DNA from: Frigoribacterium sp. Leaf186
GTDB lineage: Bacteria > Actinomycetota > Actinomycetes > Actinomycetales > Microbacteriaceae
Length of the DNA stretch: 64,000 nt
Assembly: GCF_001423905.1 (NCBI RefSeq)
Contig: NZ_LMPQ01000011.1
Coordinates: forward strand, 193,047 to 257,046
Reading direction: 5' to 3'
Shown: positions 24,801-32,981 of the stretch, piece after piece
How the letters are laid out: each line of letters starts with the position of its first letter
Position numbering within the stretch: position 1 is the first letter of the stretch
Notes under the pieces: model-generated
The model's database searches: none
Told to the model about the DNA's origin: nothing
What the model saw: the letters and a program-made list of their open reading frames with translations, nothing else
Translations under genes and position numbers: made by a program

Positions 24801-26809
24801 CGGTCACCCTCGGTCGTCGCGACCAGCGGTTGCTCGACCGCACGACCCCGGGTCGACGCCTCGTCGCCATCCGGGTCGCCGTGCTGCTGGCGTCGCTGGC
24901 GGGCCTGAACTACATCGTGTGGCGCTGGGCCGCGTCGGTCAACTGGTCGTCGTGGTGGATCGCCGTGCCGCTGATCCTCGCCGAGACCTACAGCGTCGTC
25001 GACTCGCTGCTCTTCGGCCTCGGCGCCTGGCGGCTGCGTGAGCGCGGCGAACCGCCGACCGCCCCCGACCCCGACGACCCCGAGACCCGGGTCACGGTCG
25101 ACGTCTTCGTCACGACGTACGACGAGCCGGTCGACCTCGTGATGCGCACGGCCCTCGCGGCGCAGCGCATCGGCTACCCGCACGCGACGTGGATCCTCGA
25201 CGACGGCGGTCGGGCCGAGATCCGCGCCGCCGGCGAGGCCGCCGGCATCGGCGTCATCACCCGTTCGGACGACTGGGCCGACCGCCCCCGGCACGCCAAG
25301 GCGGGCAACCTCAACAACGCGCTGCTGGCGACCGAGGGCGAGTTCCTGCTGATCCTCGACGCCGACCAGGTGCCGGCCCCCGAGATCCTGCACCGCACCC
25401 TCGGCTACTTCAAAGACGACCGGACGGCTCTCGTCCAGACGCCGCAGTGGTTCGAGAACGTGCCCGGGTCGGACCCCCTGGGCAGCCAGGCGCCCCTGTT
25501 CTACGGGCCGATCCAGCAGTCGAAAGACGGCTGGAACAGCGCGTTCTTCTGCGGCTCGAACGCCGTCCTCCGTCGGGAGGCGCTGATGCAGCTGGGCGTC
25601 GCACGGTACGTCACCGAGGTCGAGGCGGCCGTGCGTCGGGCCGTCCGCACCTCGCGCAAGCTGCTGGCCCGGGCCCGAGAAGAGGCCGAGGGCCAGCCCC
25701 GCGTGCTCGAGGCCCTCGACGACGCCGAGACCGTCGTCGAGCGAGCCAGGGCCGAGTTCGCGTCCGGCGAGTCGATCGGCGACGTCACCTACCGGTTCCA
25801 GCGCGGCATCGACACCATCGCCTTCCGCTTCGCCGACGCCGACCTCGCCGCCATGAAAGGCGACCTCGCCGAGCTCGCCGCGATGCAGCTCGGCCCCGAC
25901 ACGTTCGACGCGCTCGACGAGGCCGCGCTCGACCTGCTCGCGCAGCGGTCGTCCTCGCCGCTCGCCGCCATCGAGTCGATCTCGCTGCTCGTCGGCGCAC
26001 TCGACGTCGACCGCGGCGGCGAGGCGCAGGCGATCATGCCGCTCGCCACGATCTCGGTCACCGAGGACATGGCGACGGCGATGCGGCTGCACGGGCTGGG
26101 CTGGAAGTCGGCGTACCACGACGAGATCCTCGCGGTCGGGCTCGCCCCCGAGGACCTGTCGACCATGATGACCCAGCGGCTGCGCTGGGCCCAGGGCACC
26201 ATGCAGGTGTTCTTCCGCGAGAACCCCCTCGTGCAGAAGGGGCTGTCGTGGGGGCAGCGCCTCATGTACTTCTCGACCATGTGGAGCTACCTCTCGGGCT
26301 TCGCCGCCGTGGTCTACATCGCCGCACCGGTGCTGTGCCTCTCGTTCGGCGTCGTGCCCGTCCAGGCCTACAGCGTCGACTTCTTCGCCCGGCTGATCCC
26401 CTTCCTGGTGCTCAACCAGCTGCTGTTCTGGGTGGTGGCCGCAGGACGGCCGACCTGGCGAGGCCAGCAGTACTCGCTCGCGCTCTTCCCGGTGTGGATC
26501 GCCGCGGTCACGACGGCGTTCCAGAACGTGTACCGCGGCCGCGCGCTCGGCTTCTCGGTGACCCCCAAGACCCGGCAGGCGGCCACCGGCCCCCGCTGGG
26601 ACCTCGTGCGACCCCAGATCTGGGCGGTGGCGTGCCTCGTGGCCGCCCTCGTGCTCGTGGGCGTCCGCTACGCGACCGGGCAGGCCGAGGGCGTCGCGCC
26701 GCTCGTCAACATCGCCTGGGTGCTCTTCGACCTGGTGATCTTCAGCATCATCGTCCGGGCCGTCCTCTACCCGGGGCCCCCGGCACCCCACGACAAGGAG
26801 CCATCATGA
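24797..26809 (+). CDS. BcsA-like processive glycosyltransferase (GT2) with a large insertion
   Basis: 670 residues. Two N-terminal membrane segments (about 24-46 and 52-70) precede a GT2 domain with the cellulose-synthase motifs: DDGG near 135, DADQ at 188-191, FCGSN at 251-255, TED at 422-424 and QRLRW at 460-464. Several membrane segments follow. It should polymerise a beta-glycan from a nucleotide sugar and pass it across the membrane. Between FCGSN and TED there are about 165 residues, where BcsA-type enzymes have about 20. The extra part is acidic and helical (KLLARAREEAEGQPRV, DLAAMKGDLAELAAMQLG). No PilZ domain is visible, so c-di-GMP control is unlikely. The gene is coupled to the phosphatase and STAS genes. 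Confidence 0.92.
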   Translation: MTVTLGRRDQRLLDRTTPGRRLVAIRVAVLLASLAGLNYIVWRWAASVNWSSWWIAVPLILAETYSVVDSLLFGLGAWRLRERGEPPTAPDPDDPETRVTVDVFVTTYDEPVDLVMRTALAAQRIGYPHATWILDDGGRAEIRAAGEAAGIGVITRSDDWADRPRHAKAGNLNNALLATEGEFLLILDADQVPAPEILHRTLGYFKDDRTALVQTPQWFENVPGSDPLGSQAPLFYGPIQQSKDGWNSAFFCGSNAVLRREALMQLGVARYVTEVEAAVRRAVRTSRKLLARAREEAEGQPRVLEALDDAETVVERARAEFASGESIGDVTYRFQRGIDTIAFRFADADLAAMKGDLAELAAMQLGPDTFDALDEAALDLLAQRSSSPLAAIESISLLVGALDVDRGGEAQAIMPLATISVTEDMATAMRLHGLGWKSAYHDEILAVGLAPEDLSTMMTQRLRWAQGTMQVFFRENPLVQKGLSWGQRLMYFSTMWSYLSGFAAVVYIAAPVLCLSFGVVPVQAYSVDFFARLIPFLVLNQLLFWVVAAGRPTWRGQQYSLALFPVWIAAVTTAFQNVYRGRALGFSVTPKTRQAATGPRWDLVRPQIWAVACLVAALVLVGVRYATGQAEGVAPLVNIAWVLFDLVIFSIIVRAVLYPGPPAPHDKEPS

Positions 26810-27138
26810 TGACCGTCACCGTCGAGGCCGTCGAGGGCGGCTGCGTCCTCTCACCACAGGGCAGGCTCACCGTCGTCTCGACACCCCAGCTGCGAGACGA
26901 GGTCGCCGCCCGTCTCGCCGCCGGCGACCGGCTGATCGTCGTCGACCTGTCGGGCACGACCTTCGTCGACTCGTCGGGCCTCGGCGCCCTCGTGTCGTGC
27001 CTCAAGTCGGCGCGCCAGGCCGGGGGAGACCTGCGGCTCGTCGCCCCCACCGAGCAGGTCTCGATGGTGCTGCGCCTCACCAACCTCGACCGCATCCTCA
27101 AGCCCCGCGCCTCGGTCGCGGCCGCCCTCGATGACTGA
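26806..27138 (+). CDS. STAS-domain anti-sigma-factor antagonist-like protein
   Basis: 110 residues, a single STAS domain of the SpoIIAA/RsbV type. The phosphorylatable serine motif is intact (TTFVDSSGLGAL, near residue 60). In known systems the unphosphorylated form binds the HATPase kinase. AAGGAG (26795-26800) precedes two in-frame ATGs at 26806 and 26809; the first overlaps the glycosyltransferase stop. It is encoded directly between the glycosyltransferase and the kinase, suggesting the switch acts on polysaccharide synthesis. Confidence 0.93.
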   Translation: MMTVTVEAVEGGCVLSPQGRLTVVSTPQLRDEVAARLAAGDRLIVVDLSGTTFVDSSGLGALVSCLKSARQAGGDLRLVAPTEQVSMVLRLTNLDRILKPRASVAAALDD

Positions 27139-27550
27139 GCGGCCCGGCTCCGTCGTCATCGACGTGGCCGTCGAACCCGAGAGCATCGACCTGGTGCAGA
27201 ACGCGTTCGAGACGTGGTGGACCTCGCTCGGCGACGACTCGCTCGAGACCCGGTTCTCGTTCGAGACCGCCATCGTCGAGATCGCGGCTAACGTCGTCGA
27301 GCACTCGCGACGCTCCGACGCCGACCACGGTCGCCGGTTCACCCTCGAGCTCTCGGCGACCGACGACCGCCTGACCGCCGTCTTCCACGACAACGGCATG
27401 CCCAGCGAGATCGACCTCAGTGCCGTCTCGATGGCCGACCTCGAGGACGAGGACGGCCGCGGGCTCGCCCTGGCGCTGCTCAGCCTCGAGAGCCTCGACT
27501 ACAAGCACGAAGACGGCCGGAACGTGTGGACGCTCGTGTGCCGACGCTGA
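27131..27550 (+). CDS. HATPase_c anti-sigma-type serine kinase (RsbW-like)
   Basis: 139 residues, a stand-alone GHKL ATPase of the RsbW/SpoIIAB group: N box in ETAIVEIAANVVEHS, G1 box in FHDNGMP and a G2-like DGRGLALALLSLESLDY. It should phosphorylate the STAS protein whose gene overlaps its start by eight bases, and hold or release a target. No cognate sigma factor gene is adjacent, so the target is either a distant sigma factor or a component of the polysaccharide machine. Confidence 0.92.
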   Translation: MTERPGSVVIDVAVEPESIDLVQNAFETWWTSLGDDSLETRFSFETAIVEIAANVVEHSRRSDADHGRRFTLELSATDDRLTAVFHDNGMPSEIDLSAVSMADLEDEDGRGLALALLSLESLDYKHEDGRNVWTLVCRR

Positions 27551-30081
27551 ACCACCCGGTGGTGCGGCCGGCCCGACGGCTCTCCCGTCGGGTCGGCGCC
27601 GTCCTGCTGGCGGTCGCGGCCCTGCTGCCGGTGACGCTGGGGCCGGCGGTGGCCGGGGACGCGACGAGTGCGTCCGCCGCCGCCGCGCCTCCCGAACCGG
27701 CGGGAACCTGGTTCGGGCCCGACCTCGACTGGGGTTCCGACGGGCCCGACGGCTACGCAGGGCGACTCGGCGCGACACCGTCGCTGTACGGCGTCAACGT
27801 CGACTACCCGCTCGACGGCCGGGCCGCCGACGAGTGGCGGCGCTCGGCGCGCGCGGCCGCCGCCCAGGGCGCCGTGCTCGTCGTCAGCCTCGAGCCCACC
27901 GGCCGGTTGTCCGACCTCGACGACGCCGACGCCCGCCGGGCCGACGACCTGCTGACCGAGATCGACCAGCAGTACGGCACGCTGCAGCTCGTGCGCTTCG
28001 CCCCCGAGATGAACGGCAACTGGCAGCGCTGGGGGCAGCAGCCGACCGCGTTCGTCGGGGCGTTCCGCGAACTGGCCGACGTCGTCCACGCGGGCGAGTC
28101 GCAGGCACAGCTGGTGTGGGCCCCGTCGTACGGGGCGGGCTACCCGTTCGCGGACGCCGTGGGTCGGTTGACCGAGACCCCCGACGGCGACGTCGACCTG
28201 CTCGACACGAACGACGACGGACGCGTGACCGAGGCCGACGACCCGTACGGGCCGTACTACCCGGGCGACGACGCGGTCGACTGGGTCGGCCAGTCGATGT
28301 TCTACTTCGCCAAGGGCAGTGCTTCGACGGCCGCCGGCACGTCGGTGCCGCTGGTCGAGAACCAGGCCCCGGCCGCCGGCGAGGTCGAGGGGCGCTTCGA
28401 CGAGACCTGGGGCTACGCCGAGGCGCAGGCGTCGTCGTTCTACGACCGGTTCGCCGAGGGGCGTGACCGGCCGATGCTGCTCGACACCGGCGCCCTCTAC
28501 GCCCACGAGCTCGAGGGTGCCGCCGAGCTCGACGTCAAGCAGGGCTGGTGGCGCCAGGTGCTGGCCGCCCTGCCCGCCCACGACCGCATCGCCGGCGTCA
28601 CCTGGCTCGAGGTCGAGCGTGACGAGGCCGAGGCGGGCGGCCGGCCCGTCGACTGGCGGGCCACGGCCGAGCCGGGCATCGCGGGGTCGCTGCGCACCGA
28701 CCTGCAGGGCAGCGACCGCATCGACCTCGGCCCGGTCACCGAACGGGTCACCTCGACCGACGGCGACGCCGCCACCGTCCAGGTGCGCGACGGCGGCGGC
28801 GACGAGATGGGCTGGATCGTGGCCTGCGCCGGGGCGCTCGCCCTGGCCTTCCTGGTCAGCGGACTCGTCGGCCGGGTGCTGCCCCGCTGGCGCTACCCCG
28901 ACGACGGCTCGCCCGGGCGCGACCTGCGCATCGACCTCTTCCGCGGGTTCATCATCCTGGCGGTCGTCATCACGCACATCGAGGTCGCGGGACCGTTCTC
29001 GTTCGTCACGCTGAAGGCCGTCGGCGCGATCACGGGGGCCGAGATGTTCGTGTTCCTCAGCGGCATCGTGCTCGGCATGGTCTACCCGCTCGGCATCAAG
29101 AAGTACGGCGAGAAGGCCGCGGCGATCGGGGCGTTCGTCCGCGCGCGCAAGCAGTACGTCGTGACGCTCGCCGTCATCCTGATCGTCTTCGCGCTCAGCT
29201 TCGTGCCGTTCCTGGCGACGGACGCGATCACGACCTTCACCGACCGCGGCACCGGGTCGACGGGCACCTCGGCCGAGGGGCGCGTCTACGACCTCTACCC
29301 GAACGCCGACCGCCTGCTCGACTACCCGCCGCCGTGGTACGCCGTCCGGCAGTTCCTGCTGCTCGAGATGGGGCCGTGGCCGTTCAACATCATGGGGCTG
29401 TTCGTCGTGCTCAGCCTGACGATCCCGGCGCTCATGTGGGCGATCAAGCGACGTGCCTGGTGGGCCGTGCTGCTCGTGAGCTGGGCCGTCTACCTGGTCG
29501 GCGTGGCCTTCCCCGACGTGCACCTGTTCCCGTCGCAGTTCGAGGCGGTCTTCCCGCTGTTCGCCTGGCAGGTGCTCTTCACCCACGGCCTCGTGATCGG
29601 CTGGTACCGGCGGCAGATCGTGCGGGCGCTGACCACCCGTCTCGGCAAGGTGCTGGTCGGCGTCGGGGTCGTCGGCTACGCGGGGTTCCTGGCGCTGATC
29701 TGGGCCGCGCACGCCTACGGCTTCAGCCCCGGACCGATCCCGTCGGGCCTCTACGACACGCTGTACGCCACCGGCTACCAGCGCGTCGACATGCAGTGGG
29801 GCCGGCTCGTCGACGTCGCCCTCGTCGTCGTCTGCGTCTACGCGGTGCTCACGGTGTTCTGGGTGCCGCTGTCGAAGGCGTTCGGCTGGCTGTACGTGCC
29901 CCTCGGCCAGGCGAGCCTCTACGTGTTCATCTGGCAGGTGTTCTTCGTGCTGGCCGTCGCGTCGATCCCGGGGCTCGACCGGTCGAGCGTGCTCGTCGGC
30001 ACGATCGTCCACGCTGCGTCGGTGCTGCTGCTCTGGGTGATGGTCAAGAAGAAGTTCCTGTTCTCGATCGTGCCGCGCTGA
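27526..30081 (+). CDS. GH26-like / OpgC-like acyltransferase fusion membrane protein
   Basis: About 850 residues; the start (GTG 27526, 27538 or 27559) is uncertain because no clear ribosome-binding site is present. A secretory signal or anchor (about 12-45) is followed by an extracytoplasmic (beta/alpha)8 domain resembling GH26 (about 55-400) with the acid/base motif RFAPEMNGNW (Glu161). At the nucleophile position the sequence reads LLDTGALY, with Asp320 where GH26 enzymes have Glu. One membrane segment (about 430-450) leads to an OpgC-type acyltransferase with about ten segments, starting RIDLFRGFIILAVVITHIE. It probably binds or trims and acylates the glycan made by the upstream synthase. 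It overlaps the kinase gene. Confidence 0.85.
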   Translation: MDARVPTLNHPVVRPARRLSRRVGAVLLAVAALLPVTLGPAVAGDATSASAAAAPPEPAGTWFGPDLDWGSDGPDGYAGRLGATPSLYGVNVDYPLDGRAADEWRRSARAAAAQGAVLVVSLEPTGRLSDLDDADARRADDLLTEIDQQYGTLQLVRFAPEMNGNWQRWGQQPTAFVGAFRELADVVHAGESQAQLVWAPSYGAGYPFADAVGRLTETPDGDVDLLDTNDDGRVTEADDPYGPYYPGDDAVDWVGQSMFYFAKGSASTAAGTSVPLVENQAPAAGEVEGRFDETWGYAEAQASSFYDRFAEGRDRPMLLDTGALYAHELEGAAELDVKQGWWRQVLAALPAHDRIAGVTWLEVERDEAEAGGRPVDWRATAEPGIAGSLRTDLQGSDRIDLGPVTERVTSTDGDAATVQVRDGGGDEMGWIVACAGALALAFLVSGLVGRVLPRWRYPDDGSPGRDLRIDLFRGFIILAVVITHIEVAGPFSFVTLKAVGAITGAEMFVFLSGIVLGMVYPLGIKKYGEKAAAIGAFVRARKQYVVTLAVILIVFALSFVPFLATDAITTFTDRGTGSTGTSAEGRVYDLYPNADRLLDYPPPWYAVRQFLLLEMGPWPFNIMGLFVVLSLTIPALMWAIKRRAWWAVLLVSWAVYLVGVAFPDVHLFPSQFEAVFPLFAWQVLFTHGLVIGWYRRQIVRALTTRLGKVLVGVGVVGYAGFLALIWAAHAYGFSPGPIPSGLYDTLYATGYQRVDMQWGRLVDVALVVVCVYAVLTVFWVPLSKAFGWLYVPLGQASLYVFIWQVFFVLAVASIPGLDRSSVLVGTIVHAASVLLLWVMVKKKFLFSIVPR

Positions 30082-30865
30082 TCGGTGCGGCGACGACGAG
30101 GTCGAGCCCGGCGTCGAGCAGGGCCGAGGCCGCCTCGTCGTCGAGGCGGTCGTCGGTGACGATCGTCTGGAGCTCGGCGAGGCGCAGGGCCCGGTACTTG
30201 CCGAAGCGACCGTACTTCGAGCTGTCGGCGACGAGCACCGATCGTTCGGCGACCTCGAGGGCCGCCCGCTTGACCTCGACCTTCGCCTCGACCGGGGTCG
30301 TCACGCCGTGCGTGAGGTCCCACGAGCTCGACGAGATGAAGGCGAGGTCGAGCGAGAGCTCGGTCAGCGTCAACCGCGTCAAGCGCCCCACCGTGGACTG
30401 GTTCGCGCTGTCGACCCGGCCACCGACGACGATGAGGTCGACGTCGGGGTGGTCGGCGAACGACCGGACGGTGGCGAGGTCGTTCGTGACGACGGTCAGG
30501 TCGGTGACCTCGTCGAGGTGCTCGCGCATGGCCTGGACGGTCGTGCCGGCGTCGAGGTAGACGGTCATGTGGTCGCGCACGAGGGTGGCCGCCTCGCGGG
30601 CGATGGCGCGCTTCTGTGCGACGTCGACGTCCTGCTTGACGTCGCGGCTCGCCTCGACGAGCAACCGCGGCGTCAGCTTCGCGCCGCCGGGCGTCGCGGT
30701 CACGCGGCCCTCGTCCTCGAGGGTCGCGACGTCGCGCCGGACGGTCATCTGGCTGACGCCGAGCAGGTCGGTCAACTGCCGGTAGCTCAGGACGCGTTCG
30801 CGGTGCAGGTGCTCGACGATGCTCTCGCGCCGCTGCTCGGGGATGAGGGGGGCTGTGGGGGACAC
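30044..30865 (-). CDS. DeoR-family transcriptional regulator
   Basis: 273 residues. The N-terminal winged HTH is typical (RRESIVEHLHRERVLSYRQL, VSQMTVRRDVATLEDEGRV), followed by the DeoR sugar-phosphate sensor domain with YLDAGTTVQAM and VVTNDLATV. GTG 30865 is chosen because GAAAGG precedes it by five bases. It is the third gene of a leftward operon after the OtnK- and OtnC-like genes and probably controls that operon and the divergent dehydrogenase gene, binding a phosphorylated intermediate. Its 3' end overlaps the end of the convergent acyltransferase gene by 38 bases. Confidence 0.9.
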   Translation of the reverse strand: MSPTAPLIPEQRRESIVEHLHRERVLSYRQLTDLLGVSQMTVRRDVATLEDEGRVTATPGGAKLTPRLLVEASRDVKQDVDVAQKRAIAREAATLVRDHMTVYLDAGTTVQAMREHLDEVTDLTVVTNDLATVRSFADHPDVDLIVVGGRVDSANQSTVGRLTRLTLTELSLDLAFISSSSWDLTHGVTTPVEAKVEVKRAALEVAERSVLVADSSKYGRFGKYRALRLAELQTIVTDDRLDDEAASALLDAGLDLVVAAPISAARSRTGTSS

Positions 30866-30885
30866 GTCGGCCTTTCTCGCGTCGG

Positions 30886-31536
30886 TCAGCCTAGTGCGGT
30901 GGGCCCCGTCCACGGCATGCCCGACGCGGAGGTGATCGCGGTCACCTGGTCCGCCGGGATGAGGCGGCGGTCGGCGCCGTGCGTCAGCAGGGCGATCCGG
31001 CAGGCCTCCTCGACCTCGACGGCGCCGAGGACGGCGCGGTCGAGGTCCTCGCCGCTGACGACGCTGCCGTGGTTCGACAGGAGCGCGGCCCGGAACGGCA
31101 ACGGGCTGTCGGTGACGAGGGACCCCATCGCCGCGTCGCCGGGCGCGACGAAGGGCAGCAGGGGCACCTGGCCCACGCGCATCAGCGAGTAGGGCGTCAG
31201 CGGTGGCACGGCGCAGTGGTCCGACCACGGTTCGAGGCACGACAGGGCGACGGCCGACGGCGAGTGGACGTGGACGACGGCCTGGTGCTCGGGGTTCTTG
31301 AGGTAGAGCGCCCGGTGCAGCGCGACCTCCTTCGACGGCTTCGGGCCCGCGAGCAGCGTGCCGTCGGGGGCGAGGACCGACAGGTCGTCGACCGTCAACG
31401 AGCCCAACATGGTGCCCGTGCCGGTCATCAGCAGGCGGTCGCCGTCGCGGACGCTGACGTTGCCCGAGCTGCCGGGGCTGAGGCCGGCCGCGACGAGGGC
31501 ACGTCCGGCGTCGACGAGTCGTTCGGCTGCGGTCAC
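30886..31536 (-). CDS. Class II aldolase/adducin family protein, OtnC-like decarboxylase
   Basis: 216 residues, one aldolase-II domain. SPGSSGNVSVR near the start, the HVHSP motif and SNHGSVV supply the expected metal-binding histidines, and Glu in PKPSKEVALH is the usual catalytic position. Beside an OtnK-type kinase such proteins act as 3-oxo-tetronate 4-phosphate decarboxylases (OtnC) and yield DHAP. GTG 31536 overlaps the kinase stop (GTGA). Family membership is firm; the OtnC role is inferred from the pairing. Confidence 0.85.
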   Translation of the reverse strand: MTAAERLVDAGRALVAAGLSPGSSGNVSVRDGDRLLMTGTGTMLGSLTVDDLSVLAPDGTLLAGPKPSKEVALHRALYLKNPEHQAVVHVHSPSAVALSCLEPWSDHCAVPPLTPYSLMRVGQVPLLPFVAPGDAAMGSLVTDSPLPFRAALLSNHGSVVSGEDLDRAVLGAVEVEEACRIALLTHGADRRLIPADQVTAITSASGMPWTGPTALG

Positions 31537-32813
31537 GAGAGGGCCTCCCAAGCGGTCGAGAACAGGTCGGCGGCACCGAAGTTGCCGCTCTTCAGGACGA
31601 GGGCGACCGGTCGGCCGGCGCTCGTGGTCGCGGCGCTCCAGCACACGCCGGGACCGAGCGGTGGCCCGACGACGAGGGCGGTCGTGCCGAGCGCCGTCAC
31701 CACGGCGCCGCTCGTCTCGCCGCCGGCGACGACGACGTGGCCGACGGTGCCGTCGGCCACGAGGTCGTGCACCAGCGTCGACAGCACCGTCTCGACGACG
31801 GACGCGGGCGCGGGGCGTCGGTCCGTCGGGCCTTCGGCACCCGGGGTCACGACGTCGGACGGAGCGATGACGTCGGACGGCTCGCCGACCGAGTACACGA
31901 CGGGCACGGAGTCGGCGTCGAGGCCGCGCACCCACGCGGCCAGCGCGGCGACCTCGGCCTCCGGGTCGGCGGTCGCAGCCGTCAGGTCGACCTTGCGCGT
32001 GGGATGCGTGGCCGCGGCGTGGGAGATCTGGCCGCGGGTCGCGGCCGACGCGGACCCGCAGACGACGAGGCGACGCCCGGTCACGTGCGCGAACTCCGGG
32101 GGCAGGGCGGGCGGTGGTGCGTCGTCGGCGCCGACCCCGAGGGCGAGGCCTGCGCCGCCGCTGACCAGGCGATGGTGCGACGTCGCTCGGCCGATCGTCA
32201 CCAGGTCGTCGTCGTCCACGGCGTCGACGACGAGGTAGCCGGCGGGTGCCGCGTCGAGTGCGTCCGTCAGGGCGTCGACCCCGGCGCGCACGCTGTCGAG
32301 GGACACCTCGGTGACGAGGGTCGGCGTCTGGGGCGAGAGGAGGTCACGGAGCCTCGAACGCGTCATGGGGGTCAACGGGTGGTGTCGCATCGAGGAGTCC
32401 TCGAGCAGGTCGTCGCCGACGTACAGGAGGCCGTCGCGGACGGTCCGGCCGTTCGCCGGGAACGCGGGGACGACGATCGCCCGGTCGACCCCGAGGCGGT
32501 CGCGGAAGGCGTCGAGGACGGGCCCGATGTTGCCCTCGTCGGTCGAGTCGAAGGTCGAGCAGTACTTGAGGGCGAAGCGCTCGGCACCGGCCTCGACCAA
32601 CCAGGCCAGGGCGGCGGTGGACCGCTCGACGGCCTCGTCGACCGGGGCCGTGCGCGTCTTGAGGGCGACCACGACGGCGTCGACGCCCGCGTGCGTCGAG
32701 GGGTCGACCGCCGCGGGGGCGACGACGACGACCGTCTCGAGACCGCGGCGGCGGAAACCCGAGGCGAGGTCGGTGGCTCCGGTGAAGTCGTCGGCGACGG
32801 CACCTATCAACAT
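31533..32813 (-). CDS. Four-carbon acid sugar kinase (OtnK/DUF1537 family)
   Basis: 426 residues. The N-terminal signature IGAVADDFTGATDLASGF and the C-terminal nucleotide-binding part (VVVAGGETSGAVVTALG, LVLKSGNFG) are characteristic of the DUF1537 kinases that phosphorylate 3-oxo-tetronates. YCSTFDSTDEGNIGP is the conserved substrate loop. It would give the substrate of the OtnC-like enzyme encoded next. Related enzymes use 3-oxo-isoapionate, so the exact acid cannot be told from sequence. Confidence 0.9.
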   Translation of the reverse strand: MLIGAVADDFTGATDLASGFRRRGLETVVVVAPAAVDPSTHAGVDAVVVALKTRTAPVDEAVERSTAALAWLVEAGAERFALKYCSTFDSTDEGNIGPVLDAFRDRLGVDRAIVVPAFPANGRTVRDGLLYVGDDLLEDSSMRHHPLTPMTRSRLRDLLSPQTPTLVTEVSLDSVRAGVDALTDALDAAPAGYLVVDAVDDDDLVTIGRATSHHRLVSGGAGLALGVGADDAPPPALPPEFAHVTGRRLVVCGSASAATRGQISHAAATHPTRKVDLTAATADPEAEVAALAAWVRGLDADSVPVVYSVGEPSDVIAPSDVVTPGAEGPTDRRPAPASVVETVLSTLVHDLVADGTVGHVVVAGGETSGAVVTALGTTALVVGPPLGPGVCWSAATTSAGRPVALVLKSGNFGAADLFSTAWEALS

Positions 32814-32889
32814 GGCGGGACCCTTCGGTGGCTGGAGGGCTCGCGACGTCGCACGGGCGACGCCAGGAGCACGAACAGTCTATGTGACT

Positions 32890-32931
32890 ATTTGGTGCGA
32901 TGTTTGACAATTTGGTAAGTCTCGCTACAGT
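32890..32931 (+). promoter_or_regulatory. Divergent control region with direct repeats and a strong promoter
   Basis: TTGACA (32904-32909) and TACAGT (32926-32931) with a 16-base spacer form a promoter for the rightward dehydrogenase gene. ATTTGGT occurs at 32890-32896 and 32910-32916, two direct repeats 20 bases apart on the same helix face, bracketing the -35 box. Direct-repeat operators are typical of DeoR regulators. The stretch is unusually A+T-rich for this window. Confidence 0.6.
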
Positions 32932-32981
32932 TGCCATGCTCGCCCGGGCCGCTCCGGGCTCTTGAACGAACGGGAACAACG

